Part shown: positions 15,937-24,567 of the stretch, piece after piece
How positions within the stretch are numbered: position 1 is the stretch's first letter
Layout of the letters: the number at the start of each line of letters is the position of its first letter
From: an uncultured Myxococcales bacterium
GTDB lineage: Bacteria > Myxococcota > Myxococcia > Myxococcales > Myxococcaceae
Assembly (NCBI GenBank): GCA_937980205.1
Contig: CALJKW010000064.1
Span: 183,813-247,812 of the forward strand
Length of the DNA: 64,000 nt
Direction of reading: 5' to 3'
Notes under the pieces: generated by a model
Database searches by the model: none
The model's input: the letters and a program-made list of their open reading frames with translations, nothing else
Told to the model about the DNA's origin: nothing
Position numbers and translations under genes: made by a program

Positions 15937-15956
15937 TCATGCAACGGAGTGCATGA
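15937..15956. terminator. Perfect 7-bp hairpin TCATGCA/TGCATGA
   Basis: TCATGCA (15937-15943) and TGCATGA (15950-15956) flank a 6-nt loop, between the 3' end of the duplicated-domain gene (ends 16003) and the hip operator region. No T-tract. It may terminate the upstream minus-strand gene or be a third operator site. Confidence 0.4.
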
Positions 15957-16002
15957 CGGTGCCCACCGCAGCTGGAGCAGGCATGTGCGGCAGCGGGGTG
16001 CG

Positions 16003-16863
16003 TCACTCGCGCAGCGGCGTGTAGTTGGCGGGCCCGCCGACGGGCAGCCACTGCAGCTGAATCGGCTGGTTCAGATCTTTCGACGCGCGGGCGAAGTCGA
16101 TCACGGCCTGCGAGCCGTCGGGCTTTCTCCACACGATGGCGTCGAGCGAGACCTCGCCGTTCGCCTTCGTGTTGAGCGCGAGGTCGAGGCCCGCGGCGCG
16201 GCCGGCCTTGATCAACGCGTCGCGCAGCTTGCCGAGCAGCTTCTTGCGGTCGCCCTCGGACGCGCCGGCCCGGAAGCCCGGGTCGCTCGACCAGGCCCTC
16301 ACGATGTCGTCGAAGATGCCGGCGATGAAGTCGGGCATGCCGAACGCCGAGTCGCCGGCGCCCGAGGCGCCGCCGCCGTTCGTCACGTCGAGCCACTGCA
16401 TCTTCGTGGCGCGGCCCAGGTCCTTCGACGCCAGCGCGAAGTCGATGATCTTCACCGTGCCGTCGGGCTGCCGCCACGCGAAGGCGTCGAGCGACAGCTG
16501 GCCGTTCGCCTTCTGGTTCAGCATCAGGTCGAGGCCGCGCTCGCGGCCGACGGCGATGAGCGTGTCGCGGGCCTGCGCGATGGCGGCCTCGCGCGCCTCG
16601 CGGGTGGCCCCGGCCTGCAGGCCCGGCAGCTGCTCGAGCTGGGCCATCACGTCCTTGAGCGCGTCCGGCGTGCCGTAGCCGGGGATCGCCGCGGGGTTCA
16701 CCGGCAGCTCCGGCATCACCATCGGCCCGCCAGGCAGCGAAGGATTGAACGTGCTGTTCGTCGCCGGCCGGTAGGCGCCGTACTTGTCGGTGACCCGCTC
16801 CGAAGGGCGCGGCACCTCGAACGTCGGGATCCGAATCGTGGGGCGGTCGCCGATCTTGGCCAT
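16003..16863 (-). CDS. Protein with two copies of an unrecognised ~70-residue domain
   Basis: 286 residues from ATG 16863. An N-terminal Pro-rich, signal-less tail (about 1-60) is followed by two homologous units (about 90-165 and 200-275). Each reads 'G.R.GLDL.LN.KANG..SLDA..WR.PDG...IDFA.ASKDL....QWL.V'. Conservation of the Asp, Trp, Gly and Ile-Asp-Phe positions in both copies shows a real duplicated domain, probably alpha/beta: helix, then a beta-rich half. I do not recognise the family. No transmembrane segment, lipobox or catalytic signature is clear. It diverges from the S9 peptidase gene. Confidence 0.75.
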   Translation of the reverse strand: MAKIGDRPTIRIPTFEVPRPSERVTDKYGAYRPATNSTFNPSLPGGPMVMPELPVNPAAIPGYGTPDALKDVMAQLEQLPGLQAGATREAREAAIAQARDTLIAVGRERGLDLMLNQKANGQLSLDAFAWRQPDGTVKIIDFALASKDLGRATKMQWLDVTNGGGASGAGDSAFGMPDFIAGIFDDIVRAWSSDPGFRAGASEGDRKKLLGKLRDALIKAGRAAGLDLALNTKANGEVSLDAIVWRKPDGSQAVIDFARASKDLNQPIQLQWLPVGGPANYTPLRE

Positions 16864-16925
16864 GGACCAACACTACGGCAGGGCTTCTTGATTCTGCAAT
16901 CGGGAGTAAGAGGGGCGCCCCGAAA

Positions 16926-19082
16926 ATGAAAGTGCTCGCCATGACCCTGCTCGCAGCGACCACCAACGACGGCTTCTTGCGCGAGTTCGCGGAGACGCGC
17001 CGCTACCTCGCCGGGCGCCCGACGAACGCGCAGCTCACCCCCGACTCGAAGTCGGTGCTGTTCCTGCGCGCCGGCGCGAAGGACCCGCGCCAATTGCTCT
17101 ACGAGCTCGACCTGAACAGCGGCCAGACGAAGGAGCTGCTCACGCCCGAGTCGCTCCTGCAGGGCGCCGCCGAGACGCTGAGCACGGAAGAGAAGGCGCG
17201 GCTCGAGCGCATGCGCGTCATGGCGCGCGGCTTCACGAGCTACCAGCTCAGCAAGGACGGCACGAAGGTGCTCGTGGTGCTCTCCGGCAAGCTGTACGTC
17301 GTCGAGCGCGCGAACGGGAAGGTGACGCAGCTCAAGACGGGAGAGGGCGCCGCGATCGATCCGAAGTTCGCGCCCGACGGCAACGCGGTCGCGTACGTGC
17401 GCGCGAACGACGTGCGCCTCGTCGACCTGAAGACCAACGTCGAGAAGGCCGTGACGAAGGGCGGCAGCGCGCTCAAGCCGAACGGCCTCGCCGAGTTCGT
17501 CGCGCAGGAAGAGATGAGCCGCTTCTCCGGCTTCTGGTTCAGCCCCGACAGCAAGCGCATCGTGTTCCAGGCGACCGACCACACCGGCGTCGAGCAGCTC
17601 TCGGTGCCGGACCCGATGAAGCCCGAGGCCGAGGCCGACCGCTTCTATTACCCGCGCGCGGGCAAGAAGAACGCGGCGGTGAGGCTCGGCCTCACGTCCG
17701 CCTCGGGCGGCGCGGTCACGTGGGTGCAGTGGGACGACAAAGAGCTCCCCTACGTCGCGACCGTACGCTGGCCGGCCAAGGGCGCGCTCACCGTGCTGGT
17801 GCAGAACCGCGCGCAGACGAAGGAGCAGCTGCTCGCCGTCGACGAGAAGACCGGCAAGACGCGCCTGCTGCTCGAAGAGCAGGACTCGGCGTGGCTCAAC
17901 CTCTCGCAGGAGTTCCCCGCGTGGCTGCCCGACGGCTCGGGCTTCTTCTGGATGACCGAGAGGAACGGCGGCCCTGAAGTAGAGCTGCGCGGCGCCGACG
18001 GCGCGTACAAGGCGACGTGGGTGAAGCGCGAGGCGGGCTGGTCGAAGATGACCGACGTCGTCGCCTACGACGACGCGACGCGCACGCTGTACTTCTCCGG
18101 CAGCACCGAGCCGGCGGCGATCCTGTTGTGGAAGGTGACGGACGCGGCCGCTCCGCAGAGGGTGGACCTCGGCTTCCCCGAGCCGGGCATGCACTGGGTG
18201 AAGGTGTCCGCCGACGGCAAGTACCTGCTCGCGGGCTCGACCTCGGTGGGCTCGATGCCGCGCACCGCGGTGTTCGAGAGCGGCGGCAAGAAGATCGCCG
18301 ACCTGCCGAGCGTGGCGGTCGAGCCGAGCCTGAAGCTCAACACCGAGGTGAAGAAGGTCGGCGACTTCTGGACGATGGTGTTCAAGCCCGAGGGCATGAA
18401 GGCCGGCACGAAGCTGCCGGTCATCCTCTCGGTCTACGGCGGCCCGCACCACAACGTGGTCACGCACTCGCACCGCGAGCACCTCATCGACCAGTGGCTC
18501 GCGAACCAGGGCTTCATCGTGGTGAAGGCCGACGGGCGCGGCACGCAGCGGCGCGGCCGCGATTGGGAGCGCGCCATCAAGGGCGACTTCGCCACGCAGA
18601 TCGCGGCGGATCAGCTCGCGGCGCTGAAAGCGATCGCGAAGACGGTGCCGGAGATGGACTTGAAGCGCGTCGGCGTCTACGGCTGGAGCTTCGGCGGCTA
18701 CCTCTCCGGCCTGCTCACCTTGGGCTACGGCGACGACATCAAGGCCGGCGTCGCCGGCGCTCCCGTCGTCGACTGGCACGACTACGACACGCACTACACC
18801 GAGCGGTACCTCGGCGTGCCGCCGGAAGCCGAGAAGGCGTACGAGGTCTCGAGCCTGCTCACGTACGTGCCGAAGGCGAAGCGGCCGCTGCTGCTCATTC
18901 ACGGCACCGCCGACGACAACGTCTACTTCCTCCACACGCTGAAGCTGTCCGACGCGATGTTCAAGGCCGGCAAGCCCCACCAGGTGCTGCCGCTGTCGAA
19001 CTTCACGCACATGGTGCCGGACCCGGTCGTGATGGAGCGCCTCTACGAGCGCATCGCGCAGTACTTCAAGGAGACCCTCTGA
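16926..19082 (+). CDS. S9 family peptidase (dipeptidyl-peptidase IV-like)
   Basis: 718 residues. The N-terminus 'MKVLAMTLLAATTNDG' may be a short signal peptide. Residues about 30-480 form a beta-propeller rich in 'SPDSKRIVF' and 'APDGNAVAYV' type repeats. The C-terminal alpha/beta hydrolase domain carries the nucleophile in GWSFGG (Ser about 588), Asp in HGTADDNV (about 662) and His in FTHMVPD (about 695), preceded by 'VILSVYGGPHHNVV'. DPP-IV relatives remove N-terminal dipeptides in the periplasm. The stop overlaps a probable CTG start of the following hotdog gene. Confidence 0.9.
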   Translation: MKVLAMTLLAATTNDGFLREFAETRRYLAGRPTNAQLTPDSKSVLFLRAGAKDPRQLLYELDLNSGQTKELLTPESLLQGAAETLSTEEKARLERMRVMARGFTSYQLSKDGTKVLVVLSGKLYVVERANGKVTQLKTGEGAAIDPKFAPDGNAVAYVRANDVRLVDLKTNVEKAVTKGGSALKPNGLAEFVAQEEMSRFSGFWFSPDSKRIVFQATDHTGVEQLSVPDPMKPEAEADRFYYPRAGKKNAAVRLGLTSASGGAVTWVQWDDKELPYVATVRWPAKGALTVLVQNRAQTKEQLLAVDEKTGKTRLLLEEQDSAWLNLSQEFPAWLPDGSGFFWMTERNGGPEVELRGADGAYKATWVKREAGWSKMTDVVAYDDATRTLYFSGSTEPAAILLWKVTDAAAPQRVDLGFPEPGMHWVKVSADGKYLLAGSTSVGSMPRTAVFESGGKKIADLPSVAVEPSLKLNTEVKKVGDFWTMVFKPEGMKAGTKLPVILSVYGGPHHNVVTHSHREHLIDQWLANQGFIVVKADGRGTQRRGRDWERAIKGDFATQIAADQLAALKAIAKTVPEMDLKRVGVYGWSFGGYLSGLLTLGYGDDIKAGVAGAPVVDWHDYDTHYTERYLGVPPEAEKAYEVSSLLTYVPKAKRPLLLIHGTADDNVYFLHTLKLSDAMFKAGKPHQVLPLSNFTHMVPDPVVMERLYERIAQYFKETL

Positions 19083-19549
19083 AGCTCGAGCAGCAGTTCA
19101 TCGACGATTGTCCCTACGCGCCCGAGGCGCTGCTCATCGACGAGATCGTGGAGATCGATCGAGAGCAGTCGATGGTGCGCGTGAAGATGCCGGCGCACGC
19201 CGACCTGCCGCTGACGCGCTCGCAGAAGACGCACCCGGTGCGGCACCCGCAGCACGTCTCCGGCGGGCTGATGGTGCACATGACCGGCATGGTCGGCTTC
19301 GTTCACGCGTACTACGTGCTCGACCTGCGCCACCGCGACGGGTGGATCGGCTACGGCGTCCGCATTCACCACGCGCGCTTTCACGCCCTCGCGGGCATGG
19401 GAGAGCCCGTCGTCCTGAAGGGGTGGACGACGCAGATGCGCCGCGGCTCGAAGAACATCCTCGCGCGCTACTCGTTCGAGTTCACGCAGGGCGACAAGCT
19501 CGTCTACGAGGGCGATCAGACGGCGATGTGGACGCGCGTCGGCGAGTAG
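19079..19549 (+). CDS. Hotdog-fold protein (FabZ/thioesterase-like), probable CTG start
   Basis: 156 residues if started at CTG 19079; AAGGAG lies 5 nt upstream and CTGA overlaps the S9 stop. The next in-frame ATG (19172) would delete the first strand and helix. Sequence features: 'PEALLIDEIVEID', a central helix 'HVSGGLMVHMTGMVGFVHAYYV', and strands 'GYGVRIHHARFHALAGMGEPVVLKG' and 'ILARYSFEFTQGDKLVYEGDQTAMW', the layout of a single hotdog fold with dehydratase/thioesterase relatives. Catalytic residues are not certain. Its TAG stop abuts the TAG stop of the convergent kinase. Confidence 0.68.
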   Translation: MKLEQQFIDDCPYAPEALLIDEIVEIDREQSMVRVKMPAHADLPLTRSQKTHPVRHPQHVSGGLMVHMTGMVGFVHAYYVLDLRHRDGWIGYGVRIHHARFHALAGMGEPVVLKGWTTQMRRGSKNILARYSFEFTQGDKLVYEGDQTAMWTRVGE

Positions 19550-21256
19550 CTACTTCTCGGCGCTGGTATCCAGGCTCTTGCCGCGCACCGCCTTGACCGG
19601 CTTGCCCTTCGGTGGCGGCTTCGTCGAGAGCGCGGGCAGCGGCTCACGCGGGTCGAGCACGCCCGCATCGGCGCGCGCGTCGGCGGCCGCGCGGACCTCG
19701 TCGAGCGTGACCTGGTCGAACGACCAGGCGAGGGTCGCGGTCGCCTTCGTGCTGAACGGCCGGGGGAAGCTCCACCGGCTGACCGCGGCGACGATGCACT
19801 TCTCGAGCTCCGCGTTCGCGACGGTCGACTCGGCGACGTCGACCTGAAGGGGCCGTACGTTCGCCGGCGGCTCGGGCTCGAGCAGCTTGCTCGGCGGCTT
19901 CTTCTTCGACGGCTTCTTGGTGACGGGCTCCGTCTCGTCGAGGGCGGGCGGCGCGGGCTTCGACAGCCCTCCGAGCAGCACGGGACGCAGCGGCGGCAGC
20001 GAGCGGCCCTTCACCGCCAGCGCGACGAAGTCTGCGCGGAGCGCGAGCTTGCCCGTCAGCTCGGGCGCGTCGCCCAGCGCGTTCTCGTAGCAGACCTCGA
20101 TCTCGCGCCGGTGCTCGTTCATGACGGCGGCGATGGTGGCCTCGTCGAAGCCCACCGCCGTCGGGGCTGCCGCGACCACCCGCGGGACGCGCGGCTCGAC
20201 CGGCTTCGGGGGCGGCGGCTCGGGGTCCGCTGCCTTGGCCACCGGCGGAGGAGGCGCAATCTTCGCGAGCTCCCTCGCCGTCGTGCCGGTGCTGAACAGG
20301 CCGCCGGCGAACACCGCCCAGGCCGCGAAGGCCGCGACGCCCGCGACCGACGATGCGACGAGCGCAGCGGTGCCCACGCGCTTCATCGACCGCGGAGCGA
20401 TCAGCTTCGCCGCGGCGCGGGCGTCGGCGGGCCGCCGGTTCGGAGACGCCTGCAGCAGCGCCTCGATGAGCTTGCCCAGCCGGCCGCCCGGCGCGTCCTT
20501 CTCGCCGGGCAGCCCGCCGGTGGCGGCTTCGTGCAGCACGAGGCCGAGCGAGTAGAGGTCGCTCTTGGGCGTGGTGATGCCGGCGCGCTGCTCGGGCGCC
20601 ATGTAGCGCAGCGAGCCGAGCAGGGCGGCAGACTCGGTGAGGGTGGTCGCTCCGTCGAAGCGCGCGATGCCGAAGTCGCAGAGCCGCGCGCCGTTCGCGG
20701 CGAGCAGGATGTTGCCGGGCTTGAGGTCGCGATGGACGAGCCCCGCGTCGTGCACCGCGGCGAGGGCGTCGAGCAGCTGGCGGGCCAGCGCTTCGACCTC
20801 GGCGGGCGGCAGAGACCCTTCCGCGATGCGCGCGCGCAGGTCTTTGCCCTCGACGTGCTCCATCGCGTACCAGCAGAAGCCGTTCTGCGTCCCCTCATCG
20901 AGGATGTGGACGACGCCGGGGTGCTGCACCGCGCGCAGGGCCTGGGCTTCGCGGCGGAACCGCTCACGCAGCGACGGGTCGGCGGCGAGCTGCGCCGACA
21001 GCACCTTCACCGCCGCGCGGCCGGTGAGGCCCTCGGCGACGTAGACGGTGCCCATGCCGCCGCTGCCGGCGCGGCTGACGAGCTTGAAGCTGCCCAGCGT
21101 CTCGCCCGCGAGGTCGACCTCGGGCCAGAGCTTCGCCTGCCCGGGCGCGGTGTCGACGCGCGTCAAGTCGACCTCGACGCCGCACTGCGAGCACGCGACG
21201 ACGACCGGCGTGGCGACCGGCAGCGGCGTCTTGCAGGCAGGGCAGAGGAAGTTCAC
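19550..21256 (-). CDS. Zinc-ribbon Ser/Thr protein kinase with AgmX/PglI-like C-terminal domain
   Basis: 568 residues from GTG 21256, overlapping the stop of the sigma54 activator gene by four bases. A short N-terminal zinc ribbon (CPAC at 5-8, CSQC at 22-25) precedes the kinase domain at about 50-300: GSGGMGTVY, AAVKVL, LVHRDLKPGNIL, CDFGIAR, YMAPEQ, all canonical. A transmembrane helix lies near 325-345. The extracytoplasmic tail contains 'VCYENALGDAPELTGKLAL' and 'ELEKCIVAAVSRWSFPRP', the paired-Cys AgmX/PglI C-terminal pattern of gliding-related proteins. Operon partner of the FHA-sigma54 activator, so kinase and phosphothreonine-reading regulator are probably one pathway. Confidence 0.92.
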   Translation of the reverse strand: MNFLCPACKTPLPVATPVVVACSQCGVEVDLTRVDTAPGQAKLWPEVDLAGETLGSFKLVSRAGSGGMGTVYVAEGLTGRAAVKVLSAQLAADPSLRERFRREAQALRAVQHPGVVHILDEGTQNGFCWYAMEHVEGKDLRARIAEGSLPPAEVEALARQLLDALAAVHDAGLVHRDLKPGNILLAANGARLCDFGIARFDGATTLTESAALLGSLRYMAPEQRAGITTPKSDLYSLGLVLHEAATGGLPGEKDAPGGRLGKLIEALLQASPNRRPADARAAAKLIAPRSMKRVGTAALVASSVAGVAAFAAWAVFAGGLFSTGTTARELAKIAPPPPVAKAADPEPPPPKPVEPRVPRVVAAAPTAVGFDEATIAAVMNEHRREIEVCYENALGDAPELTGKLALRADFVALAVKGRSLPPLRPVLLGGLSKPAPPALDETEPVTKKPSKKKPPSKLLEPEPPANVRPLQVDVAESTVANAELEKCIVAAVSRWSFPRPFSTKATATLAWSFDQVTLDEVRAAADARADAGVLDPREPLPALSTKPPPKGKPVKAVRGKSLDTSAEK

Positions 21257-23043
21257 TTCTTCTCCGCGAACAGGTCGATGCCGAGCTCGGCGATCTTCCG
21301 ATCCAGCGTCGGTCGCGAGATGCCGAGCGCCTCGGCGGCGTTCGCCTTCACGCCGCGCGCGCGGTGCAGCGCCAGCGTGATCTGCTCGCGCTCGAGCGCG
21401 GCGATGAGCTCGGCGAGCGGCCGCGGGGCGCCACCGTCCGACGCGCTCAGCGGCCCTGGCGCGGAGACCTCGGGCGGCAGGTCCAGCACGCCCACCGGGC
21501 CGGGCCCGCGCTTGAGCACCACCGCGCGCTCGATCGCGTTCGCGAGCTGGCGCACGTTGCCGGGCCAGTGACACTTCGTGAGCGCCGCCTTGGCCTCGTC
21601 GGAGAAGCCGTCGGCGACCACGCCGAGCTGGCGGCACAGCTTCGACAGGAAGTGCTCGGCGAGCGGCAGCACGTCGTCGGGCCGCTCGCGCAAGCTCGGC
21701 ACCTTGATGGTGACGACGTTGAGGCGCCAGTAGAGGTCCTCGCGGAACGTGCCGGCCTTCACCAGCGCCTGCAGATCTTTGTGCGTGGCCGCGACGACGC
21801 GGACGTCGACGGGGAAGGCCGCGCGTGCGCCGATGCGGGTGACGAGGCGATCTTGCAGCACGCGCAAGAGCTTCACCTGCATCGGCAGCGGCAGGTCGCC
21901 GACCTCGTCGAGCAGCAGCGTGCCTCCGTCGGCGCGCTCGAAGACGCCGGCGTGGGCCTGGGCGGCGCCGGTGAACGAGCCCTTCTCGTGGCCGAACAGC
22001 TCGCTCTCGGCGAGCTCGGGCGGAATGGCGCCGCAGTTCAAAGCGACGAACGGGCCGGCGCGGCGCGGCGAGCAGGCGTGCACGTAGCGGGCGACCTCTT
22101 CCTTGCCGGCGCCGGACTCTCCGTTGAGCAGCACGGTCGAGGGCGCGCGGGCGGCGGCCTCGGCGAGCGCGAGCACGCTCTCCATCGCGGCGCTGGCGGC
22201 GAGCGGCTTCGGCGGCGCGGAGTCGGGCGCGGCGTCGGCGAACGCTGCTCCGCCCGCGGCGGCCATGGCCTGCGCCTGGTCGAGCTCTTCGGGCGAGAAG
22301 TCCTTCGCGCGGGCGACGCAGAGCGCCCCGCGCACGCGGCCGAGGCGCACGACGGGCGCGCAGACGACGTACGCGCCGGTGCTGCGGACGCGGGTGGTGG
22401 CGTCGTCGGTCTCGGCGTCGCTCTGCTGCACGGCGTGGCAGACGGCGCGCTTCTCCGAGAAGGCGAGCGCGACGAGATCTCCCGGCACGGTGAGCTGCGA
22501 GCCCGACGGAGCGCCGGCGATCACGCGCAGCGTCTCGCCGGCGCCCTGGCGCAGCACCGCGACCGAGCGGGCCGAGAACGTCTCGAGCGCGAGGGCGGCG
22601 AGCGCCTGGGCCGCGCTGGCCTCGTCCTTCGCGGCGGCGAGCTTGTCGTAGGCGGACGTCGAGGGCCCGGCGCGGCGCGCGGCTGCCGTCGCGGCGCGCG
22701 TGAGCACGACGGTGATCTCGGCGTCCTTCGAGCGCAGCGCCTCGAGGTCGGGCTCGAAGGCGAGCAGGCTCTCTCCGACGGCGAACTGATCTCCGGGCTG
22801 CAGCAGCACCGGCGCCGACTCGAGGCGCTTCCCTTTGAGCCAGGTGCCGTTGCGCGAGCCGAGGTCGCGCAGGCGCACGCCGTCGGGCGCGACCTCGAGC
22901 GTGCAGTGATCGCGCGAGACGCGCTCGTCGATGAGCTGCAGGTCGGCGTCGTTGCCGCGCCCGATGCGCAGGACGCCGTCGAACTCGCGGGTGACTCCGC
23001 GCTTGGGGCCGAACAACGCGACGAGCCGGGGCACGGAGCTCAT
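21253..23043 (-). CDS. FHA-GAF sigma54-dependent transcriptional activator
   Basis: 596 residues. FHA domain at about 20-100 (IGRGNDADLQL, VSRDHCTLEV, LGSRNGTWLKG) for phosphothreonine recognition, then a GAF-like sensor at about 125-265, an AAA+ sigma54-interaction domain at about 290-520 with Walker A LLNGESGAGKEEVARY, sigma54 loop GSFTGA (Ser in place of Ala of GAFTGA), Walker B TLLLDEVGDL and arginine finger region, and a Fis-type helix-turn-helix at the end ('NAAEALGISRPTLDRKIAELG'). It would drive sigma54 promoters after kinase signalling. The downstream kinase overlaps it by four bases and could phosphorylate it or a partner. Confidence 0.94.
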   Translation of the reverse strand: MSSVPRLVALFGPKRGVTREFDGVLRIGRGNDADLQLIDERVSRDHCTLEVAPDGVRLRDLGSRNGTWLKGKRLESAPVLLQPGDQFAVGESLLAFEPDLEALRSKDAEITVVLTRAATAAARRAGPSTSAYDKLAAAKDEASAAQALAALALETFSARSVAVLRQGAGETLRVIAGAPSGSQLTVPGDLVALAFSEKRAVCHAVQQSDAETDDATTRVRSTGAYVVCAPVVRLGRVRGALCVARAKDFSPEELDQAQAMAAAGGAAFADAAPDSAPPKPLAASAAMESVLALAEAAARAPSTVLLNGESGAGKEEVARYVHACSPRRAGPFVALNCGAIPPELAESELFGHEKGSFTGAAQAHAGVFERADGGTLLLDEVGDLPLPMQVKLLRVLQDRLVTRIGARAAFPVDVRVVAATHKDLQALVKAGTFREDLYWRLNVVTIKVPSLRERPDDVLPLAEHFLSKLCRQLGVVADGFSDEAKAALTKCHWPGNVRQLANAIERAVVLKRGPGPVGVLDLPPEVSAPGPLSASDGGAPRPLAELIAALEREQITLALHRARGVKANAAEALGISRPTLDRKIAELGIDLFAEKK

Positions 23044-23165
23044 CCTACATGCCCTCCGTAACGGCGCGTGACGCCGCGCAACGTCCCGTTACGGGGGGCC
23101 CCCGCCAACCGCCCGGCCCGCCGTGGCCGACCCCCAAGCCCCGGGGCTGCAACTGCCCGTGGCCC

Positions 23166-23858
23166 ATGGTCCTCCTGCTCCTGCTCGCTGCCGCTCCGAT
23201 GCACTCGCGCCTGGTCACGGAGCACGGTCCTGTGCACGTGGCGATCCCGCCATGCTCCGGGCGCTCGGCCGACGCGCGAGGGACTCGCGCTGCTCCGCCA
23301 CAGGCAGACGGCGCCTGTGGCTCCGCGCCGCGCGCGGGGGCACCGCAGGTGACCGTCGTCTACGTGCACGGCTTCTGGACGAACGTCGACGACGCCTGGG
23401 TCCAGCACCGCCTCGGCGAGCAGCTCGGCGGAGTCGAGGCCGTCGTCATCGCCCCGGAGGCCCCGTCGGGCCCGGGCCAGCAGGTCCGCTGGCCGCACCT
23501 CGACGCGCTGCTCAAAGAGGTCGAGGCCCGCACCGGCGTGAAGCTGCCCGAGACGGTCATCGCGATCGGCCACAGCGGCGCGTACCGCACGCTCGAGGGC
23601 TGGACCTCGGACGACCGCGTGAAGAGCGTCGTCCTGCTCGACGCCTTCTACGGCTCCGCGCAGCCGTGGGAGCGCTTCGCCGGAGACCTGCGCATCGTCG
23701 CCCGCCACACCGCGAAGCGCTCGGCGCCCTTCTGCGACCGGCACACGCAGGTGCACTGCGAGACGACGGACCTGAGCCACATGGCCATCGTGACGAGCGG
23801 CTCGGTCATCCCGCGGGTGTTGCGCGAGGCGGTCGCCGCGGTATTACCCCGTACGTGA
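23166..23858 (+). CDS. Exported alpha/beta-hydrolase-like protein
   Basis: 230 residues from ATG 23166, where a signal peptide starts (MVLLLLLAAAPMHSRL); the upstream frame to 23049 is Pro-rich and not convincing. Core features: beta-strand 'VTVVYVHGFWTNVDDAW', nucleophile elbow GHSGAYRT, and 'SVVLLDAFYGSAQPWERF'. A late His occurs in 'LSHMAIVTSG'. This fits an alpha/beta hydrolase (esterase or lipase) of unknown substrate. The Cys content in the mature N-terminus is not explained. Its stop overlaps the next start (GTGA). Confidence 0.72.
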   Translation: MVLLLLLAAAPMHSRLVTEHGPVHVAIPPCSGRSADARGTRAAPPQADGACGSAPRAGAPQVTVVYVHGFWTNVDDAWVQHRLGEQLGGVEAVVIAPEAPSGPGQQVRWPHLDALLKEVEARTGVKLPETVIAIGHSGAYRTLEGWTSDDRVKSVVLLDAFYGSAQPWERFAGDLRIVARHTAKRSAPFCDRHTQVHCETTDLSHMAIVTSGSVIPRVLREAVAAVLPRT

Positions 23859-24247
23859 AGACGAGCTTCGAAGGCGCGCACTGCATCATCACCCTCGAGT
23901 GGCCGGTGCCCAAGGTCGTGCTGGTGACGTTCTCCGGCAAGGACGCGAACGAGTTCGGCGACGCGCCGCTGCAGAAGCTCGGCGAGAAGCTGGAGCCGGG
24001 CACCGAGCTCTACATCGACGCGCGCAAGGCCACCGGCGCCTCCATCGACGTCAGCGCCGAGTGGGCGAAGTGGCTGTCGCGGAACAAGCAGTCGTTCGAG
24101 CACGTCTCGATGCTCACCGGCTCGCGCTTCATCCAGATGAGCGCGGACTTCGTGAAGCGCTTCGCGAACCTCGAGCTGATGCGCGTGTACACCGACGCGG
24201 TGGCGTTCGATCACGCCCTGCAGATGTCCATCGCCGCGCGCGAGTGA
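23855..24247 (+). CDS. STAS/SpoIIAA-like small protein
   Basis: 130 residues from GTG 23855 (GTGA overlap with the hydrolase). Pattern of alternating strands and helices: 'CIITLEWPVPKVVLVTFSG', 'GTELYIDARKATGASIDVSAEWAKWL', 'HVSMLTGSRFIQMSADFVKRFANL', 'MRVYTDAVAFDHALQ'. This resembles STAS/SpoIIAA-like proteins in which a strand ends in Asp followed by a helix. Cytoplasmic, with no signal. The functional assignment is tentative. Confidence 0.65.
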   Translation: MKTSFEGAHCIITLEWPVPKVVLVTFSGKDANEFGDAPLQKLGEKLEPGTELYIDARKATGASIDVSAEWAKWLSRNKQSFEHVSMLTGSRFIQMSADFVKRFANLELMRVYTDAVAFDHALQMSIAARE

Positions 24248-24263
24248 GTATGCTCGTCCCACC

Positions 24264-24521
24264 GTGGACGAAGAGCCCAAGACGCGCGCGGCCGACGAGG
24301 CCACCGTGTTGCTGGTCACGCTCACGAACCTCGAGACGCGCCTCGAGCAGCTGCAGAAGAAGATCATCGACGCGGGCAACGTCTCCGGTGCGGCGCTGAC
24401 GCTGATCCGCAACGAGCTGGCGGGCGTACAGCGGGCGCTCGACCGGGCAACCGCCGCGGTCGACCAGGCGACGGCGGCGGCGAAGACGGTGGTGCACGTG
24501 CCGCCGGGCGAGCGGTTCTGA
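24264..24521 (+). CDS. Small helical (coiled-coil) protein
   Basis: 85 residues from GTG 24264. Heptad-like sequence 'LVTLTNLETRLEQLQKKIIDA' and 'LIRNELAGVQRALDRATAAVDQATAAA' predicts two long helices. No signal peptide and no recognised domain. Codon usage and spacing (16 bp after the preceding gene) support a real gene; function unknown. Confidence 0.6.
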   Translation: MDEEPKTRAADEATVLLVTLTNLETRLEQLQKKIIDAGNVSGAALTLIRNELAGVQRALDRATAAVDQATAAAKTVVHVPPGERF

Positions 24522-24567
24522 AGATCTCGATCGCCTCTTCCGGACAAGCCGTCTAGAAGCGCCCCAC

